DNA of 64,000 bases from Lachnospiraceae bacterium (GCA_900168235.1 FUZG01000015.1:1-64000); one strand, 5' to 3'. Numbered from the stretch's first letter, positions 51,537 to 62,722 are shown. Notes: a model not told the origin generated them from the sequence alone. Made by a program: numbers and translations.

Positions 51537-52259
51537 TTATTCTGCTTCGCCGTAAAAACGCTCTTTGAGGAGAGTACGTTCAGCCTCTCGCTTCTGCTTT
51601 TCTCTCTCCCGGTCGTCTGAGCCGTGCTCTGCGGCAACTCCGCGGATCTCTTCGTTAAGAGACATCATCTTGGCATCCAGATCGGATACCATCTCCGCAC
51701 ATTCAAAGAGTTCTCTCTTTATGTGCTCCGGAGCGTAGCCTTCGTATTTATACTTTATCTTATGCTCAAGACTTGCCCAGAAATCCATGGCAACTGTACG
51801 GATCTGAATCTCAACCTTCGTATCTACCACACCGTCTGACAGGAAGATGGGTACTGTGACTATCATGTGATAGCTCTTGTATCCGCTTTCCTTCGGGTGC
51901 TTGATATAGTCCTTTATCGAAAGCACGTTGATATCGCTCTGATTTGCAAGGATCTCAGCAACCCTGTAGATATCAGAAGTAAATGAACAGATAACTCTGA
52001 TACCTGCTATATCATTTACGTACTTTACCATATTTTCGATCGTGGATTCATAACCCCTGCGCTTCAGCTTTTTTACGATGCTTTCAGGCGTCTTCACTCG
52101 AGATTTTATGTGCTCGATCGGATTATACTGATGAACATGCTGAAATTCATTGTTAAGAATCTCAAGCTTCGTTCCTATTTCCTTCAATGCAGAATTATAG
52201 AGGAGCATGATGGTTTCCCAACTGTCGACTCCTTCGTAATTTCCTGTGTTATTACCCAT
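51537..52259 (-). CDS. Small alarmone synthetase (RelA/SpoT synthetase domain)
   Basis: 240 residues. RelA/SpoT synthetase core: RVKTPESIVKKLKRRGY, NDIAGIRVICSF, GYKSYHMIVTVPI and KVEIQIRTVAMDFWASLEHK, with ligand residues kept. There is no HD hydrolase, TGS or ACT domain, so it is a single-domain (p)ppGpp synthetase of the RelQ/RelP kind. Charged C-terminal helix. An extended -10 promoter may lie at 52333-52341. Confidence 0.93.
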   Translation of the reverse strand: MGNNTGNYEGVDSWETIMLLYNSALKEIGTKLEILNNEFQHVHQYNPIEHIKSRVKTPESIVKKLKRRGYESTIENMVKYVNDIAGIRVICSFTSDIYRVAEILANQSDINVLSIKDYIKHPKESGYKSYHMIVTVPIFLSDGVVDTKVEIQIRTVAMDFWASLEHKIKYKYEGYAPEHIKRELFECAEMVSDLDAKMMSLNEEIRGVAAEHGSDDREREKQKREAERTLLKERFYGEAE

Positions 52260-52332
52260 TTTATCCCCGATCCGCCATGAGGCAGATCATACTCCGTTCC
52301 TTTGTTTTCGCCCTCGGGCTCAAATTGTTAAT

Positions 52333-52341
52333 ATTATAACA
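52333..52341 (-). promoter_or_regulatory. Possible extended -10 promoter of the alarmone synthetase
   Basis: Minus-strand TGTTATAAT, 75 bases before the start codon; the -35 (TAGTTA at 17 bases) is weak. Confidence 0.45.
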
Positions 52342-52399
52342 TACTCTGAAAGATTTAACTACTTTCCGCACTTTATTCCGATACATTAAAATCCATCTA

Positions 52400-52545
52400 G
52401 TTACTGTTCACTCGCTTACAGCTCGCTCACGTAACGGATTTTGCAATTAAATCGCCTACGGCGATGAGCAAAATCCAATGGCTATTCAATGTTATTGGTC
52501 GTAAACTACGCAGTAAATGCTCCGTTTACGTATGAACTGTAAATC
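52400..52545. repeat. Cluster of three palindromic units
   Basis: In order: GTTAC...GTAAC around ACTCGCTTACAGCTCGCTC; GGATTTTGC...GCAAAATCC with an inner CGCCTACGGCG; and CGTAAA...TTTACG. It looks like a second type of REP/BIME cluster in an intergenic gap. No copy elsewhere in this window. Confidence 0.5.
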
Positions 52546-52581
52546 CATCTATTGCTTATATACGCACGATGGTGTATAGTC

Positions 52582-52622
52582 ATATCACATGATGTAGTTT
52601 TTAAAACTACGTCATGTGATAT
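52582..52622. promoter_or_regulatory. 41-base near-perfect palindrome upstream of the hemolysin III gene
   Basis: ATATCACATGATGTAGTTTT is mirrored by the following half with about two mismatches. It has no T-run and lies 85 bases before the start codon, so it may be a dimer operator or the end of the palindromic cluster. Confidence 0.5.
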
Positions 52623-52706
52623 TTGAGCTACATTCAGAATCACCGTGATACAAGGTTCAAAAGCAGCTCTCACAATTCAATTTTGCTTGTAAGGAGGCCA
52701 CTTCAC

Positions 52707-53441
52707 ATGGAAGCTATGCAGCGCACCACGAGAAAACATTCCCACAGAGGAAATGTGACTAAATTTGGTATACTTCCTTCAACCATTTCCCTTTCGATAC
52801 GCGAACCCGGTCCGGCTATCTCGCATTTTGCAGCTTTTCTCATGCTGCTCATGGGATTCGGCCCGCTTGTTATGCGTGCTTCGCTTTTTGGTTCCCCTAT
52901 CACCCTCTTTTCAATGGTGATCTTTCTCCTGTCATCAAGTCTTCTCTATGCAGCGAGCACCACGTATCACACTGTAGTCCTAGGCAGAAAGGAAACTGAT
53001 ATTTTCAGAAAGATCGATCACGGCATGATCTCCGTCATGATCGCAGGCTCATATACCCCGGTGTGTCTCACTGTCCTTAAGGATTCGCACGGATATGCGC
53101 TTCTCGCCGCCATTTGGGCACTTGCCGTTGCCGGAATTTTGATAAAGCTTTTCTGGATCAGCTGTCCCCACATTTTTTCGTCCGCGCTTTACCTATTAAT
53201 GGGATGGCTCTGCGTATTTACGATCGTTCCTTTATGGCATCTCCTGCCCCGCGAAGCCTTCTTCTGGCTCGTGTCCGGCGGGATCCTTTATACCGCGGGT
53301 GCTGTGATCTATTCACTGAAACTTCGTAGATTTAACGAGGTCCATCTTTATTTTGATTCGCACACCATTTTTCATCTGTTCATAATGGCAGGTACGCTCT
53401 GTCACTACATAATGATGTTCCGATTTATTTCCCTCTTATGA
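52707..53441 (+). CDS. Hemolysin III family membrane protein
   Basis: 244 residues from the ATG at 52707 with AAGGAGG 9 bases upstream. Seven predicted membrane helices; YHTVVLGRKETDIFRKIDHGMI, near residues 90-115, and the C-terminal DSHTIFHLFIMAGTLCHY hold the conserved Asp/His residues of the PAQR/hemolysin III (YqfA) family. The name is historical; lysis is not implied. Function is probably membrane homeostasis. Confidence 0.9.
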   Translation: MEAMQRTTRKHSHRGNVTKFGILPSTISLSIREPGPAISHFAAFLMLLMGFGPLVMRASLFGSPITLFSMVIFLLSSSLLYAASTTYHTVVLGRKETDIFRKIDHGMISVMIAGSYTPVCLTVLKDSHGYALLAAIWALAVAGILIKLFWISCPHIFSSALYLLMGWLCVFTIVPLWHLLPREAFFWLVSGGILYTAGAVIYSLKLRRFNEVHLYFDSHTIFHLFIMAGTLCHYIMMFRFISLL

Positions 53442-53480
53442 TGATAACACGTATATCGTGAAGCAAATCTTATAAAAGGC

Positions 53481-53526
53481 TAAAAAAATGCCGTCCGGAG
53501 GATAAAGAACTCCGAACGGCATTTTT
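53481..53526. terminator. Shared terminator between hemolysin III and lipoprotein genes
   Basis: AATGCCGTCCGGA / TCCGAACGGCATT flanked by A- and T-runs; serves the converging genes. Confidence 0.88.
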
Positions 53527-53544
53527 ATGTACATTAATCTGAAC

Positions 53545-54327
53545 TTACATCTCTTCTAATGCAAAGTCGATAGCGGAAAGTGTTTCATCATCAAATGTGA
53601 ATGTGAGCTTGAACTGGCTGTCTGTGGATGTATATACATCGTACTCGATCACGCCGTCGGAATTGTCATCCGGTGTGCTGAGATCGTAGTCAGTTACACC
53701 AAACTGTGCAAAGAGCTTTCCGAGGTCATCAGCATACTTCTTGATCTCTGTGAGCTGAGCATCTGTAGGAGAATCGATTCCTTCAAAGTCCTCCATATCT
53801 TCCTTTGCGGAATCCTTATCGCCTTCGTAATATGCTGTGAGCCACTTAAGTCTTGCATCCTTGAGCTTTCCATCCTTATCGGAAGCAGCATCTGCGGAAT
53901 CAACCTTTTCCTTAACGATAGCACTCTTTGTTGCAGAAACTGTAACATTTACCGCATCACCATCACCTATATATGCCTCAGCTGTCCATTCATCGCCATC
54001 AAATGAACCTGCTGTTACATCGTGATTGATATCACCGGACTCTTCTTCTGCAGAATCATCCTCATCTTCTAAAGTATCCTCATCAATCTCTTCAGCATCC
54101 TCCTCAACCGCTTCGCCTTCTGCCTCAGCAGTATCAGAATCAACGTTTGCTCCAGCACCCTCGTCTGCTACGGATCCGCCTGCATTTTCTGCTTCTTCTG
54201 CCGGAACTGCCGGAGATGATCCAACCCAGTCAGATGATGCTGCTGCCGCACATCCTGTAAGGGATGCAGCGAGCATTGCCGCTGTTACAAGTGCACATGC
54301 CATTTTAGAGAGAGTAAAATTCTTCAT
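53545..54327 (-). CDS. Acidic lipoprotein
   Basis: 260 residues from the ATG at 54327 with AAAGGAG 5 bases upstream. Signal peptide MKNFTLSKMACALVTAAM and lipobox LTGC give a mature lipoprotein. A long acidic low-complexity linker (about 45-100, Glu/Asp/Ala) precedes a beta-rich C-terminal domain. It would be anchored outside the membrane. No known family. Confidence 0.8.
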   Translation of the reverse strand: MKNFTLSKMACALVTAAMLAASLTGCAAAASSDWVGSSPAVPAEEAENAGGSVADEGAGANVDSDTAEAEGEAVEEDAEEIDEDTLEDEDDSAEEESGDINHDVTAGSFDGDEWTAEAYIGDGDAVNVTVSATKSAIVKEKVDSADAASDKDGKLKDARLKWLTAYYEGDKDSAKEDMEDFEGIDSPTDAQLTEIKKYADDLGKLFAQFGVTDYDLSTPDDNSDGVIEYDVYTSTDSQFKLTFTFDDETLSAIDFALEEM

Positions 54328-54561
54328 GTTGCTCCTTTCAGAAATTCCTGCGTTTTGACCATGCAGGGACCACAATTTTTATTGTATTCCGTTCATAAGC
54401 CGCATGATATAGATATCTGCGGTTGATGGTATTTAACGGTGTAAATCATAGCACACCATCAAATGAAATTCCACCGACCGCAGTAAATCTTAAATAAACA
54501 TTCAGAATTGTATACTTGTGAAATGGTCAATGCTTCGCATTAAAGATTGCCCATTTTTTAC

Positions 54562-56835
54562 TCATCCTACACGGTTAAAGTTTATGAGGCATCCGTCGAG
54601 AATGATCTGTCTCTCGTTATCTGTGAGATCGCCGAGAGAAAGGCTAAATTCCTTAAGTGCTCCATCCTTTACTGCATATGCCTTGATGTCGTTCTTCTTT
54701 TCTTCTACTGCCTTGCGGATACCCGGTACAAAGATGTAATCCAGGTTCTTGAACGGAAGCTCGCCCTTCTCGATAAGGAAGGGAAGCATACCCCAGTTGA
54801 TGAGGTTGCTGCGGTATCTCTTTGTCGCATATTCATTTGCGATATTTGCCCATCCGCCGAGAACTTTCTGACAGGATGCCGCCTGCTCACGGGCAGAACC
54901 GTCACCGGGCTTTACAGCAAAGATAGTAGAACCAACACCTGTATTGTCCCAATTCATATCTGCGAACTGCTTCTGGATAGTATTTACGACAGACTGCATT
55001 TCAGAGGATGCTTCTACAACCTTCTGCATTGCGTTTACGCCGTCTTCGCGGGCATTTTCAAACGCCTGAACTTCCTTTGCACGTCCGACATACTTCGGAT
55101 CTTTTCTGGAAAGAGTGAACTCTGCAAGTCCGAGAGGATTTGAACGGTAGGAGCTTGTCTCTCCGGAAGGGATCAGCTCGTCTGTAGTGGTAACAGGATC
55201 GTGGATCTCTGATACGACCTTCAGCAGGAGATTGTCTGTAAGCTCTGACATATTCGGCCAGTCCTTGATGTTTGGACCAAGTACCAGCTCTTCATCGGGC
55301 TTTGCTTCTCCGTGAGAATCAAATACTCTCTTCTCGTAAATAGTGCTGTCAAAGAAGTACTTATACTTTCCGATCTCCACATCCATCTCTGTCGCAGGTG
55401 TAAGAATACCCTTATTTGCAGCAGTTGCCGCGATGGATCTCGCATCCATGAGAGCGACACTTGAAATCTGACCGTTCTGAACCTTTGAACCTTCGCGGTT
55501 CGGGAAGTTACGTGTTGAATGACGGATAGAGAACGCATTATTTGCAGGTGTGTCGCCTGCACCGAAGCACGGTCCGCAGAAGCATGTCTTTACTACTACT
55601 CCGGCATCGAGGAACTTCATCATTGCACCATTCTTTACGAGCTCTGCATAAATAGGTGTAGATGCAGGATATACGCTCATGGTGAACTCATTATTTCCGA
55701 TATCTGCTCCGTCAAGTATATCTGCTGCTGCGCAAAGGTTCTCGAATCCACCGCCTGCGCATCCTGCGATGATTCCCTGATCTACAAGGAGCTTTCCGTC
55801 ACGGATCTTGCTGTGCAGATCAAACTTAACCTTGTCGCCGAAAGAAACCTGCGCACGCTTCTCAACATCTGCAAGGATGTCTGAGAGGTTTGCATTTACT
55901 TCCTCGATAGTGTAAGTGTTTGACGGGTGGAAAGGCATGGCGATCATAGGCTTGATAGCCGAGAGATCAACTGTTACCACTTCGTCATAGTATGCAGCAG
56001 ATGCCGGTCTCAGCTCGCTGTAGTCACCTGCTCTTCCGTGAATTGCAAGGAACTCCTCAGTCTTTTCATCTGTCTGCCAGATGGATGAAAGACATGTAGT
56101 TTCTGTTGTCATTACGTCCACACCGATACGGAAGTCCATGGAAAGCTTTGAAACGCTGGGTCCAACAAACTCCATTACACGATTCTTTACGATACCGTCT
56201 TTGAAAAGCTTTCCGATGAGAGCCAGAGCCACATCCTGAGGACCTACGCCAAACTGAGGCTCACCTGTCATGTAGATCGCTACAACTCCCGGATAGTCGA
56301 TATCGTAAGTCTGGGACAAAAGCTGCTTTACGAGCTCCGGTCCGCCCTCACCCATTGCCATTGTACCGATGGCACCATAACGGGTATGTGAATCAGAACC
56401 AAGGATCATTTTTCCGCAGCCGGCAAGCATCTCACGGGCATACTGATGTATAACTGCCTGATGAGGGGGAACATAGGCTCCGCCGTACTTTCTAGCTGCA
56501 GTGAGACCAAATACATGGTCATCCTCATTAATAGTACCGCCAACTGCGCAGAGGGAATTATGGCAGTTTGTGAGCACATAAGGGATCGGGAACTTCTGAA
56601 GTCCTGAAGCTCTCGCAGTCTGAATGATACCAACGTATGTGATATCGTGAGAAGTTATACAGTCAAATTTGATCTTCAGCCTGTCCATGTCTTCGGACGT
56701 ATTATGGGATGAAAGGATACCGTAGGCGATAGTACCTTTTTTTGCTTCATCCGCTGATACACCGGCTTCAGATGCCCATTCTGTGCCATTCAGCAAGTAT
56801 GCGCCGCTGCCTTTTACTGTTACCGCATCTGTCAT
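54562..56835 (-). CDS. Aconitase-family hydratase
   Basis: 757 residues. The three Fe-S cysteines are present: one in [10 protein letters not shown] near 360 and two in [11 protein letters not shown] near 424. Substrate segments [13 protein letters not shown] and GSDSHTRYG are kept. The swivel domain (about 560-757) is fused behind. Clostridial members of this size are usually called aconitate hydratase; the precise substrate is not proven by sequence. Confidence 0.88.
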   Translation of the reverse strand: MTDAVTVKGSGAYLLNGTEWASEAGVSADEAKKGTIAYGILSSHNTSEDMDRLKIKFDCITSHDITYVGIIQTARASGLQKFPIPYVLTNCHNSLCAVGGTINEDDHVFGLTAARKYGGAYVPPHQAVIHQYAREMLAGCGKMILGSDSHTRYGAIGTMAMGEGGPELVKQLLSQTYDIDYPGVVAIYMTGEPQFGVGPQDVALALIGKLFKDGIVKNRVMEFVGPSVSKLSMDFRIGVDVMTTETTCLSSIWQTDEKTEEFLAIHGRAGDYSELRPASAAYYDEVVTVDLSAIKPMIAMPFHPSNTYTIEEVNANLSDILADVEKRAQVSFGDKVKFDLHSKIRDGKLLVDQGIIAGCAGGGFENLCAAADILDGADIGNNEFTMSVYPASTPIYAELVKNGAMMKFLDAGVVVKTCFCGPCFGAGDTPANNAFSIRHSTRNFPNREGSKVQNGQISSVALMDARSIAATAANKGILTPATEMDVEIGKYKYFFDSTIYEKRVFDSHGEAKPDEELVLGPNIKDWPNMSELTDNLLLKVVSEIHDPVTTTDELIPSGETSSYRSNPLGLAEFTLSRKDPKYVGRAKEVQAFENAREDGVNAMQKVVEASSEMQSVVNTIQKQFADMNWDNTGVGSTIFAVKPGDGSAREQAASCQKVLGGWANIANEYATKRYRSNLINWGMLPFLIEKGELPFKNLDYIFVPGIRKAVEEKKNDIKAYAVKDGALKEFSLSLGDLTDNERQIILDGCLINFNRVG

Positions 56836-56905
56836 TTGATTCCTCCTGTAGATGATCTTTTATCCCGCACTCTTTCACATTAAAATGTTAAAGCGCGATA
56901 GTTCC

Positions 56906-56934
56906 AAAAAAGGGAGACGACGGATCGCCTCCCT
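56906..56934 (-). terminator. Terminator after glgP
   Basis: GAGGGAGGCGATC...GTCTCCC then TTTTTT on the minus strand, about 12 bases after the stop. Confidence 0.8.
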
Positions 56935-56945
56935 CGGTAAAACCT

Positions 56946-59432
56946 TTACTTACGGCCTGATGAAGATGACTTCTTTGGTATAACCACCTTATCAAGATGC
57001 CAGATCTCATCAACATACTCCTGAATAGTACGGTCTGATGAGAATTTTCCGACAGCTGCTACATTGAGGATGGCTTTCCTAGCCCAGCCCTTCTTGTCAC
57101 GGTACTGTTCCTCAACCTTTTCCTGAGCTTCTGCATAGGAACGGAAGTCCTTCAGGATAAAGTAAGTATCTGCTCTATCGGTACTAAGTGTATTAAGGAG
57201 CGAATTGTAGAGATCGCGGAATCTTTCCGGATCATCCTTCGCATATGTCCCATTTATGAGCTGTGTCAGAACATCGCGGATCTCCTGATCTGTATTGAAG
57301 ATATCCATAGGATTATAATCCCTGTTCCGCTCGTGCTCCATTACTTCATCTGCGGACATTCCAAAGATGAACATGTTCTCTTCGCCGACTTCCTCAGCCA
57401 TCTCAACATTCGCACCATCCATTGTACCAATAGTAAGCGCGCCGTTCAGCATAAATTTCATACAGCCGGTTCCGGATGCTTCCTTGGAAGCTGTTGAGAT
57501 CTGTTCTGATACATCTGCCGCCGCAAATATCAGCTCAGCATTGGAGACCCTGTAGTCTTCGATAAAGACTACCTTGAGCTTGTTGTCGATAGTCGGATCA
57601 TTATTTATAACGTCAGCAACGGAATTGATGAGCTTAATGGTAAGCTTGGCATTTCTGTATCCAGCTGCTGCCTTCGCACCAAAGATGAATGTTCTGGGAT
57701 AGAACTCCATGCTCGGGTTGCGCTTGATCTTGTTGTAAAGATACATAACGTGCAGGATGTTCATGAGCTGTCTCTTGTACTCATGGAGACGCTTAACCTG
57801 TACATCAAAGATAGATCTGGGATCTACTTCGACTCCGTTATGATCCAGGATATATTTAGCAAGGCGTTCCTTATTCTTGAACTTGATGTTCATGAACTCA
57901 TTCTGCGCCTTTTTATCCTCAGCATAAACCTCTATTCCGTGGATTTTCGGCAGATCTGTGATCCAGTCAGGACCAACATGATCGGTAACCCAATCCGCAA
58001 GGAGAGGATTTGCGTGGAGCAGGAATCTTCTCTGAGTGATACCGTTTGTCTTGTTGTAGAACTTCTTCGGCATCATCTCATAGAAATCCTTAAGCTCACG
58101 TTTTTTCAGGATCTCAGTGTGAAGTCTTGCAACACCGTTTACTGAGAAGCCTGCACAGATCGCAAGATAAGCCATACGAATCTGACCGTCATAAATGATA
58201 GCCATGTTCTTGATCTTTTCCTGATCGTTCGGATATTTCTCCTGAATTCTCAGGCAGAATCTGCGGTTGATCTCTTCCACGATCTGGTAGATTCTGGGAA
58301 GCAGTCTTGAGAACAGCTCGATAGGCCACTTTTCAAGTGCTTCTGACATAATGGTGTGGTTCGTGTAAGCGCATGTCTTTTTGGTCACATCCCACGCCTC
58401 ATCCCATGAAAGCGCATAGTCATCCATGAGAACACGCATCAGCTCCGGTACTGCAACTGTAGGGTGTGTATCGTTGAGCTGGAAGATATTTTTGTCAGCA
58501 AAATGATGAATATCATCGTGCTTACGCATGTACTTTTCAACCGCTTCCTGAACGGATGCAGAAATGAAGAAGTACTGCTGCTTTAAGCGGAGCTCCTTAC
58601 CTGCATAGTGGTTATCATTGGGATAAAGCACTTCAACGATATTTCTTGCAAGATTCTCCTGCTCTACTGCCTTCTTATAATCGCCCTTATCAAAAGAATC
58701 AAGCTGGAAGCACTCTACCGGCTCTGCATCCCATACTCTTAAAGTATTTACGATACCGTTGCCGTAGCCCACGATCGGCATATCATAAGGGATCGCCATT
58801 ACAGACTGATATCCTTCCTGAACGAAGTGATTTCTTCCGTCTGATCCTGTCTCAACCTTTACAAAACCGCCAAACTTGACTTCCTTCTTGTATTCTCTGC
58901 GGCGAAGCTCGAAAGGATTGCCTTCACGAAGCCAGTCATCAGGGATCTCTATCTGGTAGCCATCACGGATCTGCTGCTTGAACATTCCATAGCGGTAACG
59001 GATACCACAGCCGTAAGAGCTGTATCCGAGAGTAGCAAGGGAATCAAGGAAACAAGCTGCAAGTCTTCCAAGACCGCCGTTTCCAAGAGCTGCATCCGGT
59101 TCCTGATCCTCAACGAGATTCAGATCAATTCCCATCTCATCAAGTGCTTCTTTTACTTCCTTGTACTCACACAGATTAATGAGGTTATTTCCAAGTGCAC
59201 GGCCCATCAGGAATTCCATGGAAAGGTAATAGACCGTCTTCGGGTCTTCCTGCTCGTAGACTTCCTGTGTTTCCATCCACTTTTCAATGATCGTGTCCTT
59301 TACTGTGTAGCATACAGCCTGAAAGATCTGCTGCTCATCAGCTTCCCGTACGGTTTTACGGAAAAGCATCCTTAAATTGGACTCGATCGCTTCTTTGAAC
59401 TTTGCCTTGTCGAATTTCGGTTTGCTGACCAT
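56946..59432 (-). CDS. glgP: Glycogen/alpha-glucan phosphorylase
   Basis: 828 residues, usual length. N-terminal AALGNGGLGRLAACFLDSLA and the PLP region KEASGTGCMKFMLNGALTIG near residue 650-665 with the cofactor lysine. The residue before Met-Lys is Cys where Asn is common. It releases glucose-1-phosphate from glycogen. Stand-alone, with its own terminator; no other glycogen genes adjacent. Confidence 0.96.
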   Translation of the reverse strand: MVSKPKFDKAKFKEAIESNLRMLFRKTVREADEQQIFQAVCYTVKDTIIEKWMETQEVYEQEDPKTVYYLSMEFLMGRALGNNLINLCEYKEVKEALDEMGIDLNLVEDQEPDAALGNGGLGRLAACFLDSLATLGYSSYGCGIRYRYGMFKQQIRDGYQIEIPDDWLREGNPFELRRREYKKEVKFGGFVKVETGSDGRNHFVQEGYQSVMAIPYDMPIVGYGNGIVNTLRVWDAEPVECFQLDSFDKGDYKKAVEQENLARNIVEVLYPNDNHYAGKELRLKQQYFFISASVQEAVEKYMRKHDDIHHFADKNIFQLNDTHPTVAVPELMRVLMDDYALSWDEAWDVTKKTCAYTNHTIMSEALEKWPIELFSRLLPRIYQIVEEINRRFCLRIQEKYPNDQEKIKNMAIIYDGQIRMAYLAICAGFSVNGVARLHTEILKKRELKDFYEMMPKKFYNKTNGITQRRFLLHANPLLADWVTDHVGPDWITDLPKIHGIEVYAEDKKAQNEFMNIKFKNKERLAKYILDHNGVEVDPRSIFDVQVKRLHEYKRQLMNILHVMYLYNKIKRNPSMEFYPRTFIFGAKAAAGYRNAKLTIKLINSVADVINNDPTIDNKLKVVFIEDYRVSNAELIFAAADVSEQISTASKEASGTGCMKFMLNGALTIGTMDGANVEMAEEVGEENMFIFGMSADEVMEHERNRDYNPMDIFNTDQEIRDVLTQLINGTYAKDDPERFRDLYNSLLNTLSTDRADTYFILKDFRSYAEAQEKVEEQYRDKKGWARKAILNVAAVGKFSSDRTIQEYVDEIWHLDKVVIPKKSSSSGRK

Positions 59433-59566
59433 AATAAACCCCCTGGTTTTTGTGGCATCTGCCGCCCTACCGGCATCTGCAATCCTGTTGTCTGCATGTT
59501 ACCTGCAGGTCCGCACTCCCCGGTAACGGATCCCTGCAGGGGTAAAGCTCATTCTTATTTAACTTT

Positions 59567-62500
59567 TCAGATCTTGCTGACACCGAGTGTTACATGCTCG
59601 CCGTTGATATCCCATTCTTTGGTATATCCTGACGCACCTGCGAGATCGATAGTCTCTGCCATTGTCTCACCCTTAACGAAATCAGCGTTATTTGTAAGGA
59701 ATTTCTCAAGCTTGTCATTTCCGTTCATGGAGATCACGATCTTGTCCATGACTTCAAATCCTGCTTCCTTACGCATTGTCTGAATCTTGCTGATAAGCTC
59801 ACGAACATAGCCTTCTTCGAGAAGCTCCGGAGTCAGATTTGTGTCAAGAACGACTGTCATCTTTGCATCGCTCTGCTCTACGAAACCTTCCTTATTGCTC
59901 ATCTCTATCAGCAGGTCTTCTTCTGATAATACAACGTCAGTTCCATCAAAGTCAAACTTGAGGGAGCCTTCTGCTTTCAGCGTATCCATTGCTGAATTGC
60001 CGTCAAGTGCAGAAAGAGCTTCCTTGATCTTTCCAAGGACTTTTCCATACTTCGGTCCGACTGTTCTGAGCTGAGGCTTAAATGTATATGTTGTAAATGC
60101 TCTTACATCATCAGAGAACTGAACATTCTTTACATTAAGCTCATCTGCGATGATATCAACATAGAACTCAGATACTTCATCGGCTTTTACGTACATATTG
60201 CCAATAGGCTGACGATTCTTGATACCGCTCTCATTTCTTGCCGCACGGCCGAGAACAACGATATCCTGAACTTCGTCCATGTCCTTCTCAAGCTTTTCAT
60301 TAACGAGCTTCTCGTCTACAACCGGATAATCGCAGAGGTGAATTGACTCCGGAGCTTCCTTATTAACAGAAAGGACGAGGTTCTGATAGATCTGCTCTGT
60401 CATAAACGGGATCATCGGCGCAGCTGCCTTACAGATAGTTACAAGGCAGGTATAAAGTGTCATGTAAGCATTGATCTTGTCCTGCTCCATGCCATTTGCC
60501 CAATATCTCTTACGTCCGAGACGAACATACCAGTTACTGAGCTCATCAACGAACTTGCTGAGAGTCTTTGCAGCCTCTGTGATCCTGTAGTTATTGAGAT
60601 ACTCATCTGTCTGCTTAACTGTGCTCTGCAGGCGGGACAGGATCCACTTATCCATTATGCTTAAGGAATCCTTATCGAGATTGTGCTTTGATGCATCAAA
60701 ATCATCGATATTTGCGTACAGTACATAGAATGCGTATGTATTCCAGAGTGTTCCCATGAACTTTCTCTGACCTTCCATAACAGCCTTGTCGTGGAATCTG
60801 TTCGGAAGCCACGGTGCACTGTTTACATAGAAGTACCAGCGGATAGCGTCTGCACCAAACTTATCAAGAGCATCGAAAGGATCTACTGCATTTCCCTTGG
60901 ACTTACTCATCTTGTTTCCGTCTTCATCGAGAACGAGACCAAGTACGATTACGTTCTTGTATGCCGGACGGTTGAAGAGCAGTGTAGACTCAGCGTGAAG
61001 TGAATAGAACCATCCACGTGTCTGGTCAACAGCCTCAGAGATGAATGCTGCCGGGAACTGCTGCTCAAATGTCTCCTTATTTTCAAAAGGATAATGATGC
61101 TGAGCGAAAGGCATTGCTCCTGAATCGAACCAGCAGTCGATAACTTCCGGTACTCTCTTCATTGTGCCGCCGCACTTCTCACACTTGCATGTGATCTCAT
61201 CGATGAACGGACGGTGAAGCTCTACTGTCTTTGCCTTTTCGTTTCCGGAAAGTCTGTACAGATCCTCACGGGAACCGATAGAAATTCTCTCACCACAGTC
61301 CGGGCACTCCCAGATATTGAGCGGAGTTCCCCAGTAACGGTTACGGGATACAGCCCAGTCCTGGATATTTCTGATCCACTCACCGAAACGGCCTGTTCCG
61401 ATAGTCTGAGGGATCCAGTTGATCTCTTCATTATTCTTTACAAGGTCATCACGAACCTCTGTCATCTTGATGAACCATGACTCACGAGCATAGTAGATGA
61501 GCGGAGTATCGCATCTCCAGCAGAACGGATAATCATGCTCAAACTTCGGAGCAGAGAAAAGAAGTCCGCGGGAGTCAAGATCCTTGATAACCTCAGGATC
61601 TGCGTCCTTTACGAAAAGTCCGGCAAAAGGTGTCTCAGGCTTCATGCAGCCCTTGTCATCTACGAACTGAACGAGAGGCAGATCATACTTACGGCCTACA
61701 CGTGCATCGTCTTCACCGAATGCAGGAGCGATGTGTACAACACCTGTACCATCTTCCATAGTTACATAATCATCAACTACTACGAAATGAGCCTTCTTGT
61801 GCTGTTTCTCAGCATCCTTTGCAGCGCACTCATAAAGAGGCTCGTACTCTGTGTGCTCAAGGCTCTTTCCATCAAACTCCTCAAGGATCTCATAAGGAGC
61901 TGTCGGTGCATCTTCACCGCCGAGAACCTTCTCGCAGAGAGCCTTTGCAAGCGTGTATGTATATCCGTCAGCAGTCTTTACCTTAACGTATGTCTCTTCC
62001 GGATTTACACAGAGTGCAAGGTTGCTGGGAAGTGTCCAGGGTGTTGTTGTCCATGCAAGGATGTACTCGTCCTTATCCTTAACCTTGAAACGTGCAACAG
62101 CGGAGCGCTCTTTTACAGCCTTATAGCCCTGAGCTACCTCGTGGCTGGAAAGCGGAGTACCGCAGCGAGGGCAGTACGGAACTACCTTGAAGCCCTTATA
62201 AAGAAGACCCTTGTTCCAGATCTCGTTAAGTGCCCACCACTCAGACTCGATGTAGTTATCTTCATAAGTTACATAAGGATGCTCCATGTCAGCCCAGAAA
62301 CCAACCTGGTCGGAGAACTTCTCCCACATTCCCTTATACTTCCATACGGACTCTTTACATTCTTTGATGAAAGGAGCAAGACCGTACTTTTCGATCTGGT
62401 CTTTTCCGTCAAGACCGAGCTTCTTCTCTACCTCAAGCTCAACCGGAAGACCGTGAGTATCCCAGCCTGCTTTTCTCGGTACATAGTAGCCCTTCATTGT

Positions 62501-62722
62501 ACGGTATCTCGGGATCATATCCTTGATTACACGTGTGAGAACGTGTCCGATATGAGGCTTTCCGTTTGCTGTCGGCGGTCCGTCATAGAAAGTGTATGTC
62601 TCGCCTTCTTTTCTTGAATCCATAGACTTTGTAAAGATGTCGTGATCTTTCCAGAACTTCTCGATAGCTTTTTCACGCTCTACAAAGTTCATGTCGGGAT
62701 TTACTTTGCTGTAAACTGCCAT
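59567..62722 (-). CDS. ileS: Isoleucyl-tRNA synthetase
   Basis: 1051 residues from the ATG at 62722 with AAAGGAG 8 bases upstream. HIGH motif in GKPHIGHVLT near 50, the GWDTHGLPVE segment, KMSKSKGN near 605 and a long C-terminal anticodon and extension region. The pattern and length match the eukaryotic-like (type 2) IleRS, often less sensitive to mupirocin; that property is inference. Controlled by the T-box leader upstream. Confidence 0.96.
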   Translation of the reverse strand: MAVYSKVNPDMNFVEREKAIEKFWKDHDIFTKSMDSRKEGETYTFYDGPPTANGKPHIGHVLTRVIKDMIPRYRTMKGYYVPRKAGWDTHGLPVELEVEKKLGLDGKDQIEKYGLAPFIKECKESVWKYKGMWEKFSDQVGFWADMEHPYVTYEDNYIESEWWALNEIWNKGLLYKGFKVVPYCPRCGTPLSSHEVAQGYKAVKERSAVARFKVKDKDEYILAWTTTPWTLPSNLALCVNPEETYVKVKTADGYTYTLAKALCEKVLGGEDAPTAPYEILEEFDGKSLEHTEYEPLYECAAKDAEKQHKKAHFVVVDDYVTMEDGTGVVHIAPAFGEDDARVGRKYDLPLVQFVDDKGCMKPETPFAGLFVKDADPEVIKDLDSRGLLFSAPKFEHDYPFCWRCDTPLIYYARESWFIKMTEVRDDLVKNNEEINWIPQTIGTGRFGEWIRNIQDWAVSRNRYWGTPLNIWECPDCGERISIGSREDLYRLSGNEKAKTVELHRPFIDEITCKCEKCGGTMKRVPEVIDCWFDSGAMPFAQHHYPFENKETFEQQFPAAFISEAVDQTRGWFYSLHAESTLLFNRPAYKNVIVLGLVLDEDGNKMSKSKGNAVDPFDALDKFGADAIRWYFYVNSAPWLPNRFHDKAVMEGQRKFMGTLWNTYAFYVLYANIDDFDASKHNLDKDSLSIMDKWILSRLQSTVKQTDEYLNNYRITEAAKTLSKFVDELSNWYVRLGRKRYWANGMEQDKINAYMTLYTCLVTICKAAAPMIPFMTEQIYQNLVLSVNKEAPESIHLCDYPVVDEKLVNEKLEKDMDEVQDIVVLGRAARNESGIKNRQPIGNMYVKADEVSEFYVDIIADELNVKNVQFSDDVRAFTTYTFKPQLRTVGPKYGKVLGKIKEALSALDGNSAMDTLKAEGSLKFDFDGTDVVLSEEDLLIEMSNKEGFVEQSDAKMTVVLDTNLTPELLEEGYVRELISKIQTMRKEAGFEVMDKIVISMNGNDKLEKFLTNNADFVKGETMAETIDLAGASGYTKEWDINGEHVTLGVSKI

